A stretch of 64,000 bases of DNA from Lepus europaeus (GCF_033115175.1 NC_084844.1:36551885-36615884), one strand, 5' to 3'. Counted from the stretch's first letter, positions 10,237 to 22,253 are shown. A program made the numbers and translations. Notes: generated by a model not told the origin, from the sequence alone.

Positions 10237-11600
10237 AAGCTATAAAAAGCCTCGTTACCTTCTTTTCTTCTTTGCGCTTTTCTTCCCCTGCCTGATCACT
10301 TGCTCTGGGAGAAGCAGGTGCCATGTTGAAGTTTTCATTTCATTTATTCTATTTTTCATCTCTAGAATTTCCATTTGGCTCTTTTCATATCTTCCACTTC
10401 TTTTCTCATTATGTTTGTATTTTCCTTTAAATTTCTAAATATAGTGGCAGTTTTATCCTTCTTGTCTGATCGTTCTGTCATTATTGGGTCTATTTCAGGA
10501 GTCTGGCAGTCTGCCATTTCTCCCAGTTCTTTCTTTTCCTTCTTCTTGGCATATATTGTAGTTTTTACATTTTTGAGTGTCTGCATTTCTCTTGAAGCAC
10601 TTAGGTCCTTGTTTTTGCCAGGCTATTAACTTAATTTCAGATTAATTTTATCTTTTAGAGCCTTGTTTTTGTTGTTGTTAAGCAGATGTTGCCGGCGCCA
10701 TGGCTCACTAGGCTAATCCTCCGCCTTGCGGGCGCCGGCACACCGGGTTCTAGTCCCGGTCGGGGCACCGATCCTGTCCCGGTTGCCCCTCTTCCAGGCC
10801 AGCTCTCTGCTGTGGCCAGGGAGTGCAGTGGAGGATGGCCCAAGTGCTTGGGTCCTGTACCCCATGGGAGACCAGGATAAGCCCCTGGCTCCTGGCTTCG
10901 GATCAGCGCGGTGCGCCGGCCGCAGCAGCCACTTGGGGGGTGAACCAACGGCAAAGGAAGACCTTTCTCTCTGTCTCTCTCTCTCTCACTGTCCACTCTA
11001 CCTGTCAAAAAAAAAAAAAAGTTAAAAAGTTAAAAAAGCAGATGTAGAGCATACATCAGGGTTAGTTTAGACCTATCAGTCAGATTTGATTCTTCTGAGG
11101 TCTCTCCTGAAACCTTGGGTTGTCATGGAGGTATTTCTACTCCAGTTGGCCAAACTCTGAATGTTTTCAGCCCTGTTTGAGCTCTGGGAATTGTTCAGTT
11201 ATAGTTCAATTATTCTTTGCCCAGCCTCCTGGAATTTAACTCTGTGTATGACTACATTAACATTTAGCAAAGACTCACCATTCTATGTAGATATTTGGAT
11301 CTCTCTCTCTGTTTTTGTATGCCTTGTTCCTTTTTGGAATTCTGCACAACTTCCAGCTACCTGAGGTTCCATGAATCCAATCTCTGTGTCAGCGAGACTG
11401 CCATGTTCTGATTTCCTGATCCAGACTGTGTCTACCGGGAAAAGCCAGGGCAGTTGTGGAAGTCACCTCATTTGTTTTCCTTCTTACAACATAGTCAGCC
11501 CTATGCTACTTATTGTCCAATAGCTGAAGATGGCTGTTTTCTCTATTTTTCTAGCTTCCAAGTTGTGTATAGCAGAAGGGTAAATCTGGCCTGTTTTACC
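10237..11600 (-). mobile_element. Ancient LINE-1 3' region, split by a young SINE
   Basis: 'atttccatttggctcttttc', 'cattatgtttgtattttcct' and 'acatttagcaaagactcacc' read like the antisense of an old L1M/L1ME 3' region. The SINE at 10690-11035 interrupts it. The outer limits are uncertain. Confidence 0.55.
10690..11035 (+). mobile_element. Young C-repeat SINE with 10-bp TSD
   Basis: The head 'gccggcgccatggctcacta' is intact. The tail is poly(A) followed by GTTAAAAAGTTAAAA. The TSD aagcagatgt lies at 10680-10689 and 11036-11045. Its body lacks the CG-rich block seen in its neighbours before 'ggtgaaccaacggcaaagga'. Confidence 0.95.
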
Positions 11601-12056
11601 TCCATCACAATCAGAAAAAAATAGTCCTCTGTTTCATTGGAATTTGATGAAAGAAGCCAGTCTTTGGGGACCTGATTGACCTACAAAAATGCAGTTTGTA
11701 AATCTAAAAGTTTTTCAGCTGAGGTAAGTATACTAATAGTTGCAACCTTGGAGGCTTTTTTGCTTGTTTTAGAAGCCAACAGCCTTGTCCGGGTTATAGC
11801 TCATACACAGACTACACAAAATGTTTACTCAACCAATGTTTGCTAAATAAGTAAATTAATGAACGAATGTAACCAAATGACTGATTGCTTTTTCCTAAGA
11901 ACTTACTAACGTGTGGACCTATGATTCTAATGGCAGAGAAGTTATCTAATCATATTCATGTTCATCATTAGAAACAAACTAATTTACCAGGGAATGAATG
12001 TTCACCGTGGGCAGTAAAAGCTTAGCTGTAATCTCAGGAAGGAAAAGTAGCTCACA
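11601..12056. other. Unique intergenic sequence
   Basis: There is no coding frame. 'caaccaatgtttgctaaata' and 'taatgaacgaatg' near 11840-11870 hint at an L2 or MIR end. Confidence 0.4.
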
Positions 12057-12072
12057 AAATCTATTGCAGTTT

Positions 12073-12370
12073 GGCCAGTGCCGCGGCTCACTAGGCTAAT
12101 CCTGTGCCTGCGGCGCCAGCACCCCAGGTTCTAGTCCCGGTTGCTCCTCTTCCAGGCCAGCTCTCTGCTGTGGCCCAGGAAGGCAGTGGAGGATGGCCCA
12201 AGTGCTTGGGCCCTGCACCCGCGTGGGAGACCAGAAGGAAGCACCTGGCTCCTGGCTTCGGATTGGTGCAGCACCGGCCATAGCAGCCATTTGGGGGGTG
12301 AACCAACGGAAGGAAGACCTTTCTCTCTGTCTCTCTCTCACTGTGTAACTCTGCCTGTCAAAAAAAAAAA
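12073..12370 (+). mobile_element. Young C-repeat SINE with 16-bp TSD
   Basis: It begins 'tggccagtgccgcggctcac' and ends in poly(A). The TSD aaaatctattgcagtt lies at 12057-12072 and 12371-12386. The head is about 35 bases shorter between the B box and 'ctcctcttccaggcc' than in other young copies. Confidence 0.96.
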
Positions 12371-12439
12371 AAAATCTATTGCAGTTCATGCTTTCTTTGC
12401 CAATACACGGTGTAAGTGTAGGTTTGAGCAGGATTCCAG

Positions 12440-12670
12440 CTCCAGATTGCTGGGTTCAAGTTCCAGTTCCTGCATCAACTTAGATGCATGACTTTCGGCA
12501 AGTTATTATGTAAACTTGTTGGAGTTCAATTTACTTCATCTGTAAAAAACAAGATAATGATGACATACATTTTATAAGGCTGTTGTGAGCATTATATAAT
12601 GATATATGAAAAATACCTTAAACTAGTGTCTGATATGTGTAAGAGGTAAATAAGTGATAGAAATTATTAA
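12440..12670 (+). mobile_element. MIR SINE
   Basis: 'tgctgggttcaagttccagt', 'cggcaagttattatgtaaac', 'acttcatctgtaaaaaacaa' and 'ataaggctgttgtgagcatt' follow the MIR consensus in order. Confidence 0.8.
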
Positions 12671-13736
12671 GAAGAGGATTTGTCTTGTAAAATGAACTCT
12701 GTATAAATCATTGGCATAGATAATTAGATATTTTGAGCTGATGAAACTTCTGATTTAGTTCCAAGGATTTCAGTAACCAGCCTTGAAAGAATAACATTGT
12801 ACATATAATGGTTAGGTGTAAACATATTAAATGGCCACCCTGTGCCTTTAAGTGTATTAAACAGTCTCTAAAATGAGACTTTTGTGATTGTTCCTGTTTG
12901 TTTGGGGATTGACACCGTAGCTAAAAAGACCTGCCTTCTGTTTAAGCCTATTGCAGCTGGAAACATGAGAAGGCCATTGCTCAGCGGTCGCTATTTTTAG
13001 TCTGTGCTTTGGGAGCACAATGATGGTGCTTGGAGGAGGCTAATCCCCATCTCTTTTGTCACAAGGAGACTGATGTGCATCCATCCACAGTTTCTGTATG
13101 AGCCAAGGGAAGCTTCAAGGTGCCTACAGTGAGAGGCAATTCAGACAGCACTGAAAAGCCAAGTTTCAGTTTAGCCAAATCTCCCCTCTCAAAGAGGGAT
13201 TTATCCCAGCACTAGCTCTTTAAGGAAATGGGATATGTCTTCTCATAGACATCTGGGCAAAGGTGGAATTAAAGGGCTTTCCCTCCACCTCCAGGGGTTA
13301 ATGCAAAGTTCAAGCCAGAATTTGCCCCTGGAGATGATTTCCCCCATCTTGAGCTGGGCAGGATGATGCGTGGCTGCTTCAGGGACTACAGTGCAGTGGA
13401 AGTGACACTGAGTTACCTCTGAGGCTAGGTCATAAACAGCAATGCAGCTTCTCTCTCCCTCTCTCATTCCCTCTCTTCCACCTTCCCTCTTCCCTTTTCT
13501 TCTCCCCTTTGCAACCTGCCCACAGTGTGTGAGGTAGGAGGAAGCACCAACTAAGGTTTTAGCTGACAGCCAGCATCAATCGGCAGTCTCATGGGTGACC
13601 AAGCCTCTAGAAGGTTCAGTCCCTGGCCTTCGAACCATAGCAGCTGACACTAAATGGACAGAAGTCAGCAGTGCCCAATGAACCTTGCCCAAACTGCAGG
13701 TTTGTAAACAAAATAAGTGTCATTGTTCCTTTTTTG
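12671..13736. other. Unique intergenic block
   Basis: This is about 1.07 kb without a recognised repeat, one of the longer repeat-free stretches upstream of USP32. It has a pyrimidine-rich run at 13449-13508. I see no convincing exon. It is a reasonable place to look for a conserved regulatory element. Confidence 0.4.
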
Positions 13737-14068
13737 TCTTTTTAAAAAGTTCTTATTATTTGTTTGAAAGACAAAGTGACACAGAAAGAGAGAGAGAAAT
13801 AGGTCTTCCTTCTGCTGGATCACTCCACAAATGTCTGCATCAGTCATGGCTGGGCTAGGCTGAAGCCAGGAGCCCAAAACTCTTTTTGGATCTCCCACAT
13901 GAGTGGCAGGAACCAAGTATGTGAGCCACAACCTGCTGCCTCCCAGGGTATGCATTTATAGGAAGCTGGATTGAAAGCAGAGGTGGGCTTTGAACCCAGG
14001 CACCCCAACACAGGGTACAGTGCAAGCATCCCAAGCAGCAGCTTAACCACTGTACCACACGTCCACAC
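13737..14068 (-). mobile_element. C-repeat SINE (old)
   Basis: It has a degenerate tail, 'gttcttattatttgtttgaa', and a head end, 'accactgtaccacacgtcca'. Confidence 0.82.
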
Positions 14069-14349
14069 TGTTGTTGCCGTTGATGGCACGACACAGTCAC
14101 GGTAGCACAGGTGCATCTCTTGTACAAAGATGTGTCTTCCATAAAGTGATCCTCATTAGTGGATTAGCATTTCAGGGGAATGAGAGGTTAATGAGGGATG
14201 GAGTGTTGAGGTGGGGAAATACTGCACTCATATGTAATAATAATAAACTAATCTCTCATGTATCTACCAGGCTTTCCCTTTTGAGGAGAGTATGTTTGAG
14301 AAATAAACTCAAATTCAAATTTCACTACCATATTCTCTTGATACAGACC

Positions 14350-14688
14350 TTTTTTTTTTTTTTTTTTTTTTTGGACAGGCAGAGTGGATAGTGACAGAGA
14401 GAGACAGAGAGAAAGGTCTTCCTTTTTGCCATTGGTTCACCCTCCAGTGGCCGGCGCATCGTGCTGATCCGAAGCCAGGAGCCAGGTGCTTCTCCTGGTC
14501 TCCCATGGGGTGCAGGGCCCAAGGACTTGGGCCATCCTCCACTGCCTTTCCGGGCCATTGCAGAGAGCTGGCCTGGAAGAAGGGCAACTGGGATAGAATC
14601 CGGCGTCCCAACCAGGACTAGAACCCGGTGTGCTGGCGCCGCAAGGTGGAGGATTAACCTGTTAAGCCACGGCGCCGACCAAGACCAT
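14350..14688 (-). mobile_element. Young C-repeat SINE, first of a tandem pair
   Basis: Poly(T) at 14350-14372 is followed by 'ggacaggcagagtggatagt'. The body is full length and ends 'aagccacggcgccgacc'. A second young copy begins within about 10 bases. Confidence 0.94.
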
Positions 14689-15022
14689 TTTTTTTTTTTT
14701 TTGACAGGCAGAGTGGACAGTGAGAGAGAGAGAAAGGTCTTCCTTTTGCAGTTGGTTCACCCTCCAATGGCCGCCGCGGTAGTGCGCTGTGGCCGGCACA
14801 CTGCGCTGATCCGATGGCAGGAGCCAGGTGCTTCTCCTGGTCTCCCATGGGGTGCAGGGCCCAAGCACTTGGGCCATCCTCCACTGCACTCCCTGGTCAC
14901 AGCAGAGAGCTGGCCTGGAAGAGGGGCAACCGGGACAGGATCGGTGCCCCGACCGGGACTAGAACCTGGTGTGCCGGCGCCGCAAGGCGGAGGATTAGCC
15001 TAGTGAGCCGCGGCGCCGGCCC
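14689..15022 (-). mobile_element. Young C-repeat SINE, second of a tandem pair
   Basis: It has poly(T), then 'gacaggcagagtggacagtg', and ends 'agccgcggcgccggccc'. The TSD aagaccatttttt flanks it at about 14681-14693 and 15023-15035, so it landed at the edge of the first copy. Confidence 0.94.
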
Positions 15023-15035
15023 AAGACCATTTTTT

Positions 15036-15680
15036 TAAAAAGATATTTTTGTTTGAAAGACAGAGTGACAGAAGAGAGGAAGAGATGATAGAGATAGCTT
15101 TTTAAAAGATTTTTAAAAATTTAATTGAAAGGCAGGGTTACAGAGGGGGAGAGAGAGAGAGTGAGCGAGCAAGAGCTTCCATCTGCTGATTCACTTCCCA
15201 ATTGGCCACAATAGCCAGGGCTAGACCAAGCTGAAACCAGGAGCCAGGAGCTTTATCTGGGTCTCCCACATGGGTGCAGCGGCCCAAACTCTTGGGTTAT
15301 CCTCCGCCGCTTTCACAGGCTCATTAGCAGGGAGTTCGATCAGAAGTGGAGCAACCAGGACTTGAACCTGCACTCATACGGGATGCCAGTGCTGGCGGCA
15401 TCTTAACATGCATTGTCTGAGAGATCCATCTTCCACTTAATATTTCAGTTTCCAAATGGTAGCAACAGCCGGGTATCCGCCAGGTGACAGGAACTCCATC
15501 CTGGTCTCCCCTATTGGTGGCAGGGATCCAAGTACTTGTGCCACCATCTGCTGCATTCCCAGCACATTTGCAGGAAACTGAGTTGGAAGTGGTGGAGCTA
15601 GGACCCCCAAGTGGCACCTTGATATGGGACCTGGGCATTTCAAGTGGCAGCTTAGTCCACTGTGCTACAATTACTCTGAT
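15036..15680 (-). mobile_element. Old C-repeat SINE split by another
   Basis: Its tail and GA block (15036-15100) and its body and head (about 15418-15680, ending 'tccactgtgctacaattact') are separated by the copy at 15101-15417. Confidence 0.75.
15101..15417 (-). mobile_element. C-repeat SINE nested, same orientation
   Basis: It runs from 'tttttaaaagatttttaaaa' through the body to 'gatgccagtgctggcggcat'. The head is decayed. Confidence 0.78.
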
Positions 15681-15944
15681 TATAAAGTATCACTGAATCA
15701 TTATGAGATATCTGAGGGAATTGCGTTATGATTTTTGTTCTGAGTTTTCTAAGGTAGACAAAATTTTCAGTCTTCGTCCATCTGCACATTCACATTTTAT
15801 ATTCTCTCACAGTCAACAAACTGATTAAAATGTTTTATGGTATCACACTATTGAAAAGGAAAAGTCTCTACAATAATTGAAACTATGGAATCATCTTAAT
15901 TTCACCACCAGCTGCTTTTTTCAGCAAGTTCTTCTGGTTCTTTT

Positions 15945-16259
15945 TTTTTTTTTTTGGCAGATAGAGTTAGGCAGTGAGAGAGAGAGACAGAGAGTAACAT
16001 CTTCCTTCCGTTGGTTCACCCCCTAAATGGCCACCACAGCCAGCACTGCGCTGATCCGAAGCCAGGAGCCAGGTGCTTCCTTCTGGTCTCCCACGCGGGT
16101 GCAGATGCCCAAGTACTTGGGCCATCCTCCACTGCACTCCCGGGCCATAGCAGAGAGCTGGCCTGGAAGAGGAGCAACCGGGACTAGAACCCGGTGCCCA
16201 CATGGGATGCCGGTGCCGCAGGCAGAGGATTAACCAAGTGAGCCACGGTGCTGGCCCCC
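15945..16259 (-). mobile_element. Young C-repeat SINE with 16-bp TSD
   Basis: It has poly(T), 'ggcagatagagttaggcagt', and ends 'gagccacggtgctggccccc'. The TSD cttctggttctttttt lies at about 15929-15944 and 16260-16275. Confidence 0.94.
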
Positions 16260-16275
16260 TCTTCTGGTTCTTTTT

Positions 16276-17138
16276 TAATCTCATCAGGATCTAGATTGAA
16301 AGTTACATTCTTCCTTACAAACTAAATGTAGTTAGTGTCAAGTTCACCCCAGATACTGTCAGAGTGAGCCTGGTAGTGAACTCATGGTGGCTAATTCATT
16401 TCTTCCAGCGGACCCTCTTCTGCGGGTCTCCTGATTCAGCTTTTAACTACCCCTGTGCCACGGGTCCCACACCAGTGGCATGATGTCCTTCAAGCTCACC
16501 TGGCTTGCTTAATGGATGGTATGACAGCTATGAGTAGAACAACCCAGAAAGATAATTTTAGCATCTCATCTCTGCTGTAGCAGGAGCTGATTTTCAGTGT
16601 TTAACAGGAAGACACTAAGAGCTCAGTGCAGTAACTCTGTCTCAGTGTTTTCATGCAGGTGACAATTCTTGGGTCTCAGCCCCAGCATTACTGTCATTTT
16701 CATCAGTAAGGATACATATTTCTGCCAGGGTGGAAATTTGCTCACGCAGATGGAGAGTGTTTATTTGGGCATTGTTACAAAATGATCTGTCCCAGGATGC
16801 TCAGGTGTGGGCTGCAGGTGGACTGGGCATACCATTCCTGTCGGACAAATTTGGAGGGTGCCCGTGGTCCCTGGAACCTCCCGTCAAGTATTGCCCATTC
16901 GTAGCTCTAAGAGATCCTGGCAAAACAGAAATCTGGTAAGAATCAATGAAGCTCTTAAAATCTATCTGAAAGTGTTCCTAAACTGCTTACAATTCTTACC
17001 AAGTGTTAATAGTGAGAACTATCACCTTGCGGGTTAATAATGAATTTTGATTTTCGGTTGTTTTGGTAGCTGGCTTTGATTCCATTGGTACAAAGGCATC
17101 TCTGACGAGGCAGAGCTTCTTTTGAGTTCTACCTTACA
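16276..17138. other. Unique intergenic block
   Basis: This is about 860 bases with no recognised repeat or convincing coding frame. Short open frames at 16730-17037 have no known domain. Confidence 0.4.
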
Positions 17139-17318
17139 TCCCTGTGCCTTTGCTCACAGTTTTCTTTTTTCTTGGCGTGCCCTCTCCCCTTCTGCACTTC
17201 CCTACCTCTCCAGTTTGCCTTCTTGTCTTACTGCTGGCTGCTCTTCCTGCTTTTAATGTTGGCTCTCTGCAAGTGGCTATCACACTGCAAGTGGCTATTA
17301 CCTTTAGGGAGCTCATCT
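17139..17318 (+). mobile_element. L2 LINE fragment
   Basis: 'catccctgtgcctttgctca' followed by 'cttggcgtgccctctcccct' resembles the L2 3' portion. A C repeat at 17328 interrupts it. Confidence 0.5.
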
Positions 17319-17327
17319 AGTCAGACA

Positions 17328-17699
17328 GCTTTTTTTTTTTTTTTTTTAAGATTTACTTGTTATTTATTTGAAAGTCAGAGTTACACAGAGAGAGGAGGAG
17401 AGGCAAAGAGAGAAAGAGAGGAGAGAGAGAGAGCGAGAGGTCTTCCATCTGCTGGTTCACTCCCCAGTTGGCTGCAATGGCCAGAGCTATGCTGATCCGA
17501 AGCCGGGAGCCGGGAGCTTCTTCCAGGTCTTCCACGCGAGTGCAAGGGCCCAAGGACTTGGGCCATCTTCTGCTGTTTTCCCAGGCCATAGCAGAGAGCT
17601 AGATCGGAAATGGAGCAGCTGGGACATGAACTGCCACCCATATGGGATGCTGGCTCTGCAGGCGATGGCTCTATCCACCATGCCACAGCGCTGGCCCCC
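17328..17699 (-). mobile_element. C-repeat SINE with 9-bp TSD
   Basis: The tail is poly(T) then 'aagatttacttgttatttat'. The TSD agtcagaca lies at 17319-17327 and 17700-17708. Confidence 0.93.
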
Positions 17700-17760
17700 A
17701 GTCAGACATCTTAAATTCTGCTGATTTCTGATGACTTCTCCCAAAAATGTTATGTACTTA

Positions 17761-18033
17761 CGAAGATTTATGTATTTGAAAGGCAGAGTTATGAGAGAGA
17801 GGGAGAGATAAAGAAAAAGGCATCTTCTATCTGCTGGTTCATTCCCCACATGGCCACAATGGCTAGGGCTGGGCCAGGCCAAAGCCAGGAACCAGGAGCT
17901 TCTTCTGAGTCTCCCATTGGTGCAGGGGCTCAAGTACTCAGACCATCTTTTGCTGCTTTCCTAGGAGCATTAACAGGGAACTGGGTCAGAGCTCAAATTG
18001 GGGCTTTACCCACTGCACCACAGTGCTGGCCCC
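17761..18033 (-). mobile_element. C-repeat SINE, shortened
   Basis: The region before the head is deleted: 'agctcaaattgg' jumps to 'ggctttacccactgcaccac'. The TSD tgtactta lies at 17753-17760 and 18034-18041. Confidence 0.85.
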
Positions 18034-18358
18034 TGTACTTATTTGAAAGGCAGAGGTAGAGAGGAAAAGGGAGAGGGAGAGAGAGAGATAGGGAGAGAGA
18101 GGGGTAGAGTTCCCACTCATTGGTTCACTCCCTGATGCTCACAACAGCTAGGGCTGGGCCAGGCCAAAGACGGGAGTCCAGAACTCCATTCATGTCTCCC
18201 AGGTAGGTAGCTGGGACTCAAGCACTTGAGCCACCATCTCTTGCCTCCCAGGTTGCGCTGGAATTGGAAGGAAGCAAAACTTGAACTCAGGTGATCCAAT
18301 ATGGGAAGCGGGTGTCCCAAGTGGTATCTTATTTGCTGCAGCAAAATCTGCCCCCAGA
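18034..18358 (-). mobile_element. C-repeat SINE (old)
   Basis: It starts 'tgtacttatttgaaaggcag' and ends 'tgcagcaaaatctgccccc'. The SINE at 17761 was inserted at its tail. Confidence 0.8.
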
Positions 18359-18419
18359 TTGCACCTAAGTCTTCCCCCAAACATCGTCTTTCTCATCTCA
18401 GTGATAGCGATTCTGTGCT

Positions 18420-19455
18420 TCTAGTAACTTGGGCCACCAAGTTTGGGGTCATCTTCAAATAGTCTCTCAAACATCCCAAGCTAATATGTCAACAAATTTG
18501 TTGGCTTTTCTTTCAAAATAAGATCTGGGGACCAACCTCTCACCCCTTAGTCTTCACTGCCCGGATTGCTGCAGTAGCCTCCTAGCCTGCCTCCTGTGTC
18601 TGTCCTTCTGTCCCTGCTCTCCAGTCCATTCTCAACCCAGCATCAGGCATACCTTTTAAAATGTCTGACAAACCGCCGGTGCTGCGGCTCAATAGGCTAA
18701 TCCTCCACCTGTGGTGCCAGCACTCTGGGTTCTAATCCCAGTTGGGGCGCGGGACTCTGTCCCGGTTGCCCCTCTTCCAGGCCAGCTCTCTGCTGTGGCC
18801 CGGGAAGGCAGTGGAGGATGGCCCAAGTTCTTGGGCCCTGCACCTGCATGGGAGACCAGGAGAAGCACCTGGCTCCTGGCTTCGGATCAGCGCGGTGCGC
18901 TGGCCGCAGCGGCCATTGGAGGGTGAACCAACGGCAAAAAGGAAGACCTTTCTCTCTGTCTCTCTCTCTCACTGTCTGCCTGTCAAAAAAAAAAAAAAAA
19001 AAAAAAAAAAAATGTCTGACAAACCTCTTCATTCAAACACCTGCAGCCTCCCATTTTCCAAAGACTAAGAGCCGAAGGCTTCAATAACAGTCATACTTCC
19101 TTTCTCATAGGTTTTCACACCTGTTAGGAAATACTCTTGCCTCATTGTCTTGCACACTCAGCCCTTGGATACCCACAAGGCGCACCTGTCATCTTGGTCA
19201 GGTCTTGGCTAAGGACCACCTTTCTTGCTCCTCTCTGACCATTCTAAATTACAGCCTCTGTCTTAGCACTTTCTGTTTCCCTCCCCTGCAGTTTTCTCCA
19301 TTGATCTTGGCTAATGACTGATGTGCCATTATTATTTTACTTATTTTGTCTTCATTTTCCTACTCAAATGTAAATTCTCAACTTTGCATCTTCAGTGCCT
19401 AAAGCAATGCTTACCACATAGTAGGCACTTTGGATTTATTGGTGTGAATGAATAA
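18420..19455 (+). mobile_element. L2 LINE 3' end, split by a young SINE
   Basis: 'tcttcactgcccggattgct' (left part), then 'ctcctctctgaccattctaa', 'ttcagtgcctaaagcaatgc' and 'ccacatagtaggcactttgg' (right part) follow the L2 3' end. The young SINE at 18674-19010 interrupts it. Confidence 0.75.
18674..19010 (+). mobile_element. Young C-repeat SINE with 16-bp TSD
   Basis: It is full length with a poly(A) tail of about 26 bases. The TSD aaatgtctgacaaacc lies at about 18659-18674 and 19010-19025; the final c may belong to the element. Confidence 0.95.
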
Positions 19456-19880
19456 CTACTATTATAATTATTATCATTTTTAATGACTGCTTTTTATTTA
19501 TCCTTTAGGACTCCATCTGCCGGGCTTCTGTAACTCTTGGACTACTCTGGGTTCTTATAACATCCTGCATTTGTCTTGACCATAGTACTCTAGAGATTAA
19601 AAAAGAATTTGCAGTTACTTTCCCTAGGGTTTAGAAAGTGCTTTATAAACATTAAAATGAACTATTTTCAACATTTCTCCTAATTATTAGGGCAGTGGGA
19701 AAATGCTAAAGAGGCATGAGTGGAACTTGCCAACTTCCACTTTTTTTATATGAATTTCCTTCCTCTTTCTAAGAAACCCAGATTGGATTTGTCACCCCCC
19801 CCCCGCAGAGCACTGGCAATTGGGCAGACTTGCTAACCTTTGACCAAATGCTAGTTTACAGATTTCAAATCCACTTGGAG
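19456..19880. other. Unique intergenic sequence
   Basis: It has no coding frame. A C9 homopolymer lies at 19795-19804. Confidence 0.4.
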
Positions 19881-19891
19881 GAAAATAGATT

Positions 19892-20216
19892 TTTAAAAAA
19901 GATTTCTTTACTTGAAAGGCAGAATTACAGAGAAGCAGAGGCAGAGAGAGAGAGAGAAAGAGAGATCTTTTACCCTCTAATTCACTCCCCAGGTGGCTGC
20001 AATGGCTGGAGCTGAGCCAATCTGACGCCAGGAGCTTCTTCCGGATCTCCCACGCGGGTGCAGGGGTCCAAGGACTTGGGCCATCTTCTACTGCTTTCCC
20101 AGGCCATGGCAGAGAGCTGGACGGGAAGTGGAGCAGGCGAGTCTTGAACCGGTGCCCATATACGATGCCAGCACTGCAGGTGGTGGCTTTATCCGCTATG
20201 CCACAGCGCCAGCCCT
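19892..20216 (-). mobile_element. C-repeat SINE with 11-bp TSD
   Basis: It runs from 'tttaaaaaagatttctttac' to 'tgccacagcgccagccct'. The TSD gaaaatagatt lies at 19881-19891 and 20217-20227. Confidence 0.92.
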
Positions 20217-20227
20217 GAAAATAGATT

Positions 20228-20672
20228 GTTAAAAGACGTGAACTGTTTTACCCACAATTCCATGCCACCAGTCCCAAGATGTGAAATTATTGAATCAGTA
20301 CCAGCAAGTACAGAGTTTGACCTAACTGTGGAATCGCAGACTGCTTGTGGCATGTCTGGCTTCCTTTCCTTTCATGACTCCAGTGACTTAGTCCATCCTC
20401 ACTCCCACTGCAAATCCCCGGATCTTGCAAATCATAACATAATCTTTGGCTATTAAATAGCTGTACATAGGTGGGCACATCTCTGCCTCAGAATATTTGT
20501 TTATCAGAATATTCTTGAATATCTGAATAGTTATTGATCAAAAAGAGTCACAGAGTCAAGAAAAGGAGGACAATTAGAAAACCAGCAGACTGGTGCTTGA
20601 GTAAAGAGGAAGAAACAGAATAGAATAAGTCTAATAGCCAGGAGAGAAAAATGCAGGCTGAAACAAAAATAA
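20228..20672. other. Unique intergenic sequence
   Basis: Nothing recognisable is present; short open frames at 20226-20478 lack any domain. Confidence 0.4.
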
Positions 20673-20685
20673 AAACATATTGTAG

Positions 20686-21013
20686 GCCGGCGCCGCGGCT
20701 CAATAGGCTAATCCTCTGCCTTGCGGCGCCGGCACACCAGGTTCTAGTCCCGGTCAGGGTGCCGGATTCTGTCCTGGTTGCCCCTCTTCCAGTCCAGCTC
20801 TCTGCTGTGGCCCAGGAGTGCAGTGGAGGATGGCCCAAGTGCTTGGGCCCTGCACCCCATGGGAGACCAGGAGAAGCACCTGGCTCCTGGCTTCGGACCA
20901 GCGTGGTGTGCTGACTGCTGCGGCCATTGAAGGGAGAACCAACTGCAAAAGGAAGACCTTTCTCTCTGTCTCTCTCTCTCACTGTCCACTCTGTCAAAAA
21001 CAAACAAACAAAC
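20686..21013 (+). mobile_element. Young C-repeat SINE with 13-bp TSD
   Basis: The head 'ggccggcgccgcggctcaat' is intact. The usual 'ctgcctgtc' end is reduced to 'ctgtc' and the tail is (CAAA)n instead of pure A. The TSD aaacatattgtag lies at 20673-20685 and 21014-21026. Confidence 0.95.
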
Positions 21014-21026
21014 AAACATATTGTAG

Positions 21027-21341
21027 AAAAGATTTATTTATTTGAAAGTGAAAGTGGCAGACAGGAAGAGAGAGAGAGCTTCCATCTACTGGTTCATTTC
21101 CCAAATGGCCCCAACAGCTGGGCATAGGTCAGACTGAACCAGGAGCCAGGAACTCCATCCACATCTCCACTGGGTGGCAGGGGCCCCAGTACTTGGCCAT
21201 CTTCTGCTGCCTTCCCAGGTACATGAGCAGAGAGCTGCATCAGAAGCTGAGCAGCTGGGACTCGAACCAAGGGACACTCTGATAGGGAATGCTGGCATTG
21301 TGAGTGGCAGCTTCACATTCTGTGCCACAATGCCAGCCCCT
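21027..21341 (-). mobile_element. C-repeat SINE, partly inside the duplicated segment
   Basis: The element is complete from 'aaaagatttatttatttgaa' to 'gccacaatgccagcccc'. Its head half, from 21151 on, is the start of the 534-bp duplicated segment. Confidence 0.9.
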
Positions 21342-21684
21342 CCAAAAAGATTTGAACTGGTAAGAGTGTACATCTCAAGATATATTAAGGTGATAGATTT
21401 AAGAACCAGGAAAAGGCCTGAGTGAGTTGAAATCTCTCGTCTACAAGAGGAAGAAATCAAAGTCAAAGGCACATGGCTGGAGCAGGCATGTCACAGCTAT
21501 CTAAGAAAGCACATTAGACTGATAAGCTTGGGCTCCAGGTGACTTGGCAAACTTGTTTACGACCCAGAAGCTGAAGTAAGTTATATCACGTGTGTGGAAA
21601 GCTGGATTGGCATTGCTCTATGCGTATTCGTGGCTGATTAGAGTTCAACTGACATAGTTGTCCTCAAGTTTGTAGTTGGCGTTT
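21151..21684. repeat. 534-bp duplicated segment, copy 1
   Basis: It is identical to 24206-24739 except for one base (tgacAtag here, tgacGtag in copy 2), with a constant offset of 3055 bases. The first 190 bases are C-repeat sequence; the remaining 340 or so are unique sequence. Confidence 0.98.
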
Positions 21685-21705
21685 AAGTTAAAGATTCTTA
21701 CACTG

Positions 21706-22007
21706 ATTTTTTTAAATAAAATTTCACTTTATTTGAAAGAGTTACAGAGAAGGAAAGACAGAGTGTGTATGATGGGGAGAAAGAGAGAGAGAGAGATTTT
21801 CCATCCACTGGACCACTCCCCACTGAAGCTAGGCATCTGGAACTCCATGTGTGGGTCCCAGCACTTGGGCCATCCTCTCGATGCTTTCCCAGGTACATCA
21901 GCAGGGAGTTGGATTGGAAGTAGAGCAGCTGAGATTTGAACTAATGACTATATGGGATGCTGGTGTGGCAGGCAGTGGCTTTACCTGCTATGCCACGATG
22001 CTTGCCC
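21706..22007 (-). mobile_element. C-repeat SINE (old)
   Basis: It has an AT tail and GA block and ends 'tgccacgatgcttgcccc'. The body is shortened after 'catccactggaccactcccc'. Confidence 0.85.
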
Positions 22008-22253
22008 CAAATGTTTTCTTTCCCATTCTTAGTTTCATTTTAGGTGTCTAGTGAATCTTAAGTTTTTAGGGTATTGGTCCCATTGAAATTCAGCCAACTT
22101 TAGGCACTTTTTAAAGCACAATAAACAGAAAAGAAAAATATTTTTAACTGTAGATTTCTCAGTATTTTGTCAAAGTTTAAAATGAAAAGGAACACTATCA
22201 CTAGAAAAGCAGCAATCTTTGTTGAGATTTGTAGTAGGTAAAAAGTAATACTA

